NCBI GenBank assembly: GCA_004794785.1 | Contig: SJOL01009893.1 | Location: forward strand, 417,673-481,672 | Length of the DNA stretch: 64,000 nt | Origin: Opisthorchis felineus | Taxonomy: Eukaryota > Platyhelminthes > Trematoda > Opisthorchiida > Opisthorchiidae | Reading direction: 5' to 3' | Part shown: piece by piece, positions 61,889 to 64,000 of the stretch | Layout of the letters: each line of letters opens with the position of its first letter | Position numbering within the stretch: the first letter of the stretch is position 1 | Notes under the pieces: model-generated | The model's input: the letters and a program-made list of their open reading frames with translations, nothing else | The model's database searches: none | What the model was told of the DNA's origin: nothing | Program-made: the position numbers and the translations under genes

Positions 61889-64000
61889 ATCAGATACTAA
61901 TCATTCGCTTGATTTCTGTGGTGATCTTCTCACGTTTTACACGAGCCCTATTGTTTGCGAAAACTAATGAGTCGTCAATCCATAGTTAGGATGGGTGAAT
62001 CGAAAGTTGTTATGTTTTTCGACATAGATGAACCCTAAATTTGGAGCACTGCGAGGGATGGAGTTGAAATCACGATATACCCATCCAAGCTTTTGATGAA
62101 AGTAAAATTGTATCAGCTGCAATTATACAATTTCCGGGTTGTGTAGGAAGTAAAAAGTGGAACAATCGAAAAACTGAGATGCATGGTGTAAAACCGCCAT
62201 AAGTTTGACAAGCTTCCTCAATGACGGTATCAGCGCACCAAGAGTCCATGGACCCTTCGTTGTTGATTAAGAATGCATACCATTTGGTCGGACATTCATT
62301 TACACTCACCTCTGAGTCATCAGGGAGTTTCGCACACAACAACCGTCTGTCAAACATTCTGCAAATTGAAATGGGTTACCTGAAAACACCTTTAAAACTA
62401 TATTATACCCAGTTTTTTTAACCAATTGGAATACTTTTATCGGCGTAGTTTGGAGCGATGCCCACTCTTATTGTACTACGCAAGCATTCATGCACACCAG
62501 TTTTTTGGTATTTATCAGTAATACAATATTTGACCCAGAGAATGACTTGGGAGTCTAAATTGCAACACTATTTGCTGGAGAGTGGAAATGACTGATGTGG
62601 TTGAACAAAACTGCGATTTGTTTCTTATCCTGCTGGTAGCGTCTGCAAATGACTGAAAAGAAACAAAGCATGCCCACTTGTGTTTATAACAACATATTAG
62701 GCTTACATGTTACAATACTTGTTATTTTGTGACAAGGTTGATTGCAACCGCCAAAAGTTCTTTTTAAGTGCACCCAGTCAACAAAAATCGATCGTCATTT
62801 CCCATCAGCAGAAGGACGCACAAATATGACGTCTTGGAGACAGAATTAGTGGCCAATCATTCATACGGTTGTAATGGCCATTACTTGTCCATGGAAGGCA
62901 CACAACCTAGGATTCGCTTGGTTTCTCGTTTCCTTTGGGACATCTCTAGGCCGGCGGATCATCCCTCTGGGAATAACCAGTGCTGTTGTCCGCGTGAACT
63001 CCAGGTTTTGTTTTACAGGACTCCCGTTTAGGTTAAACAGCACTTTGAAAAAGCGGATTCTATTGATTACATCTTACAATGACCTTGATGCGGGAGCAAG
63101 GATTCTAAGGTTGGCAGCAGAAACCACGTGACATTTATATGCCTGGGAGAATAAGAATGGAAAACGTAGAAGATGGGCTACCGAAATGCCAGTGGGTTAG
63201 GTCAAACGTCCTACTGCTGAATAAAAACGATTTCCCGCTTTGTTCAATACTTAACAAAGCGGAACTCACGTTGCTGAGGAAAAACATTTCCGTGAATAAT
63301 CGCTCGGTGTAGAACGTCATGCGTAGCTCAGAATTCCGAAACAAAACATCAAATTCATGTCAGTTTTTGTTTACTAAAAACATTTGCACACTAACTAGGT
63401 TTCCACGGTGACACATCTGTATCTCTTGTTGTGGGCTGTCGAAAGATTTTCGGGAATCTTATCACTAGTGCCCTTCATGAAATCAGTGTCAGTTTTATTT
63501 GAACGATCTCGAGGAATTTTGTGGGTTACCATAGAAAACATGCAATGATTTTTAAGTATGTACAGGAAGGATTATCATTTACATGAGGGTTGCCACCCCT
63601 GCCTGACCACAGTGAGAAGAAACATCAGTAGTATGACCCAATTTTTCGTTGTGCGTTCTCCGGCCGACTAAGCTTCGTTTTTGACCAGACCGTCTTGATC
63701 ATTGCGCAAAGCGAGTGCTGAGCGATGATTCACGTGTTGTAATCAACATACAAATGTAGGTTGCTATAAACGTTGAACACGACAAAACGTAGACATCGCC
63801 AGCAACAAAATGTATCGCCTACTTTCAATGTTTTGCATATCTAGAATGGGACTTGTCTACTTCTGGAAGGCACACACATCGGTAATTGTTCGGACTAGTC
63901 AGCAGCTGACCTGACCAATGAGTGTACTTAAAATCGAGTCTGACAACCGTCTGGAATGGTCGGCAGACGCACGATGAATATTCCACTGTTAACGGGAGTA
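61889..64000 (+). other. Probable intron of the channel gene, no next exon found
   Basis: I looked for the next DEG/ENaC exon (extracellular Cys-rich part) on the plus strand and found none. A TTTTGTTTTACAG acceptor-like site ends at about 63019, but the frame after it shows no channel features. The intron therefore probably runs past the window end. Confidence 0.5.
62070..62358 (-). CDS. Possible minus-strand exon of a Cys/Trp-rich extracellular protein
   Basis: A 95-codon frame reads NECPTKWYAFLINNEGSMDS, then WCADTVIEEACQTYGGFTPC. The spacing of W-Y-x-F, G-S-M, C, C-x-T and C resembles a D8C-type cysteine-rich domain (as in uromodulin-like proteins), but this is only a pattern match by eye. 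A polypyrimidine-like stretch plus TTTGCAG (minus strand, ending at about 62359) could be a splice acceptor. A GAGGTGAGTG inside the frame (about 62313-62304) could be a donor that would exclude the Cys-rich part. The frame lies in the supposed channel intron on the other strand. It may be an exon, a pseudogene or chance. Confidence 0.22.

Noticed and set aside
1..64000. CRISPR array, bacterial operon, rRNA or integron
   Set aside because: No regularly spaced direct repeats, no ribosome-binding-site-led gene runs and no rRNA sequence; the content is that of a metazoan repeat-rich genome.

Overview
The window is 64 kb of gene-poor animal nuclear DNA. It most likely comes from a digenean trematode (fluke); the genus cannot be fixed from sequence alone. 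The reasons are the mix of degenerate retroelements: an RTE-like non-LTR element with a GVRQGCPLSP/YADD reverse transcriptase, Penelope-like elements with RT and GIY-YIG remnants, tRNA-derived SINEs, and SINE-like repeats carrying hammerhead ribozymes in the style of schistosome Sm-alpha. There are no bacterial operons or rRNA. Almost all open frames in the window are chance frames of 60-110 codons.

The only convincing protein gene is at the right end. A 308-codon first coding exon of a DEG/ENaC-family sodium channel lies at 60959-61882 (+) and ends in a strong GT splice donor. It encodes the cytoplasmic N terminus, TM1 and the start of the extracellular domain; I found no later exon in the remaining 2 kb.

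Layout. 1-300: two head-to-head copies of a hammerhead repeat (family B), both with intact catalytic cores. 1980-2345: a tRNA-derived SINE (family A). 5130-7725: two Penelope remnants in opposite orientation, each followed by Sm-alpha-like (family C) sequence; one family C copy has a near-intact hammerhead. 8935-9170 and 17715-17905: tRNA-derived SINEs of family D. 9780-10370: Penelope GIY-YIG remnant. 19496-20830: the longest RTE copy. 30640-34430: scattered B, C, A and RTE copies, including a SINE A/RTE chimera. 36080-37050: a possible gag-like scrap and a second kind of Penelope GIY-YIG. 41575-50110: two SINE A copies, a SINE D and a Penelope RT scrap. 50795-51014: an AT-rich triplet array. 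52150-54735: B and C copies, one with a hairpin. 55620-56622 and 59352-59965: two more RTE copies, the latter holding a 160-bp ACTC array.

How the parts fit together. The RTE copies and SINE A end in the same roughly 65-bp tail followed by a GAT-type microsatellite, as expected when a SINE borrows its partner LINE's 3' end. The hammerhead families B and C share the ribozyme core but differ in stem III loop and cleavage triplet. Family C combines tRNA-type A/B boxes with a hammerhead and lies directly after Penelope C-terminal coding sequence. All element copies look old and broken at the protein level. Alignments were made by eye, so boundaries are approximate.
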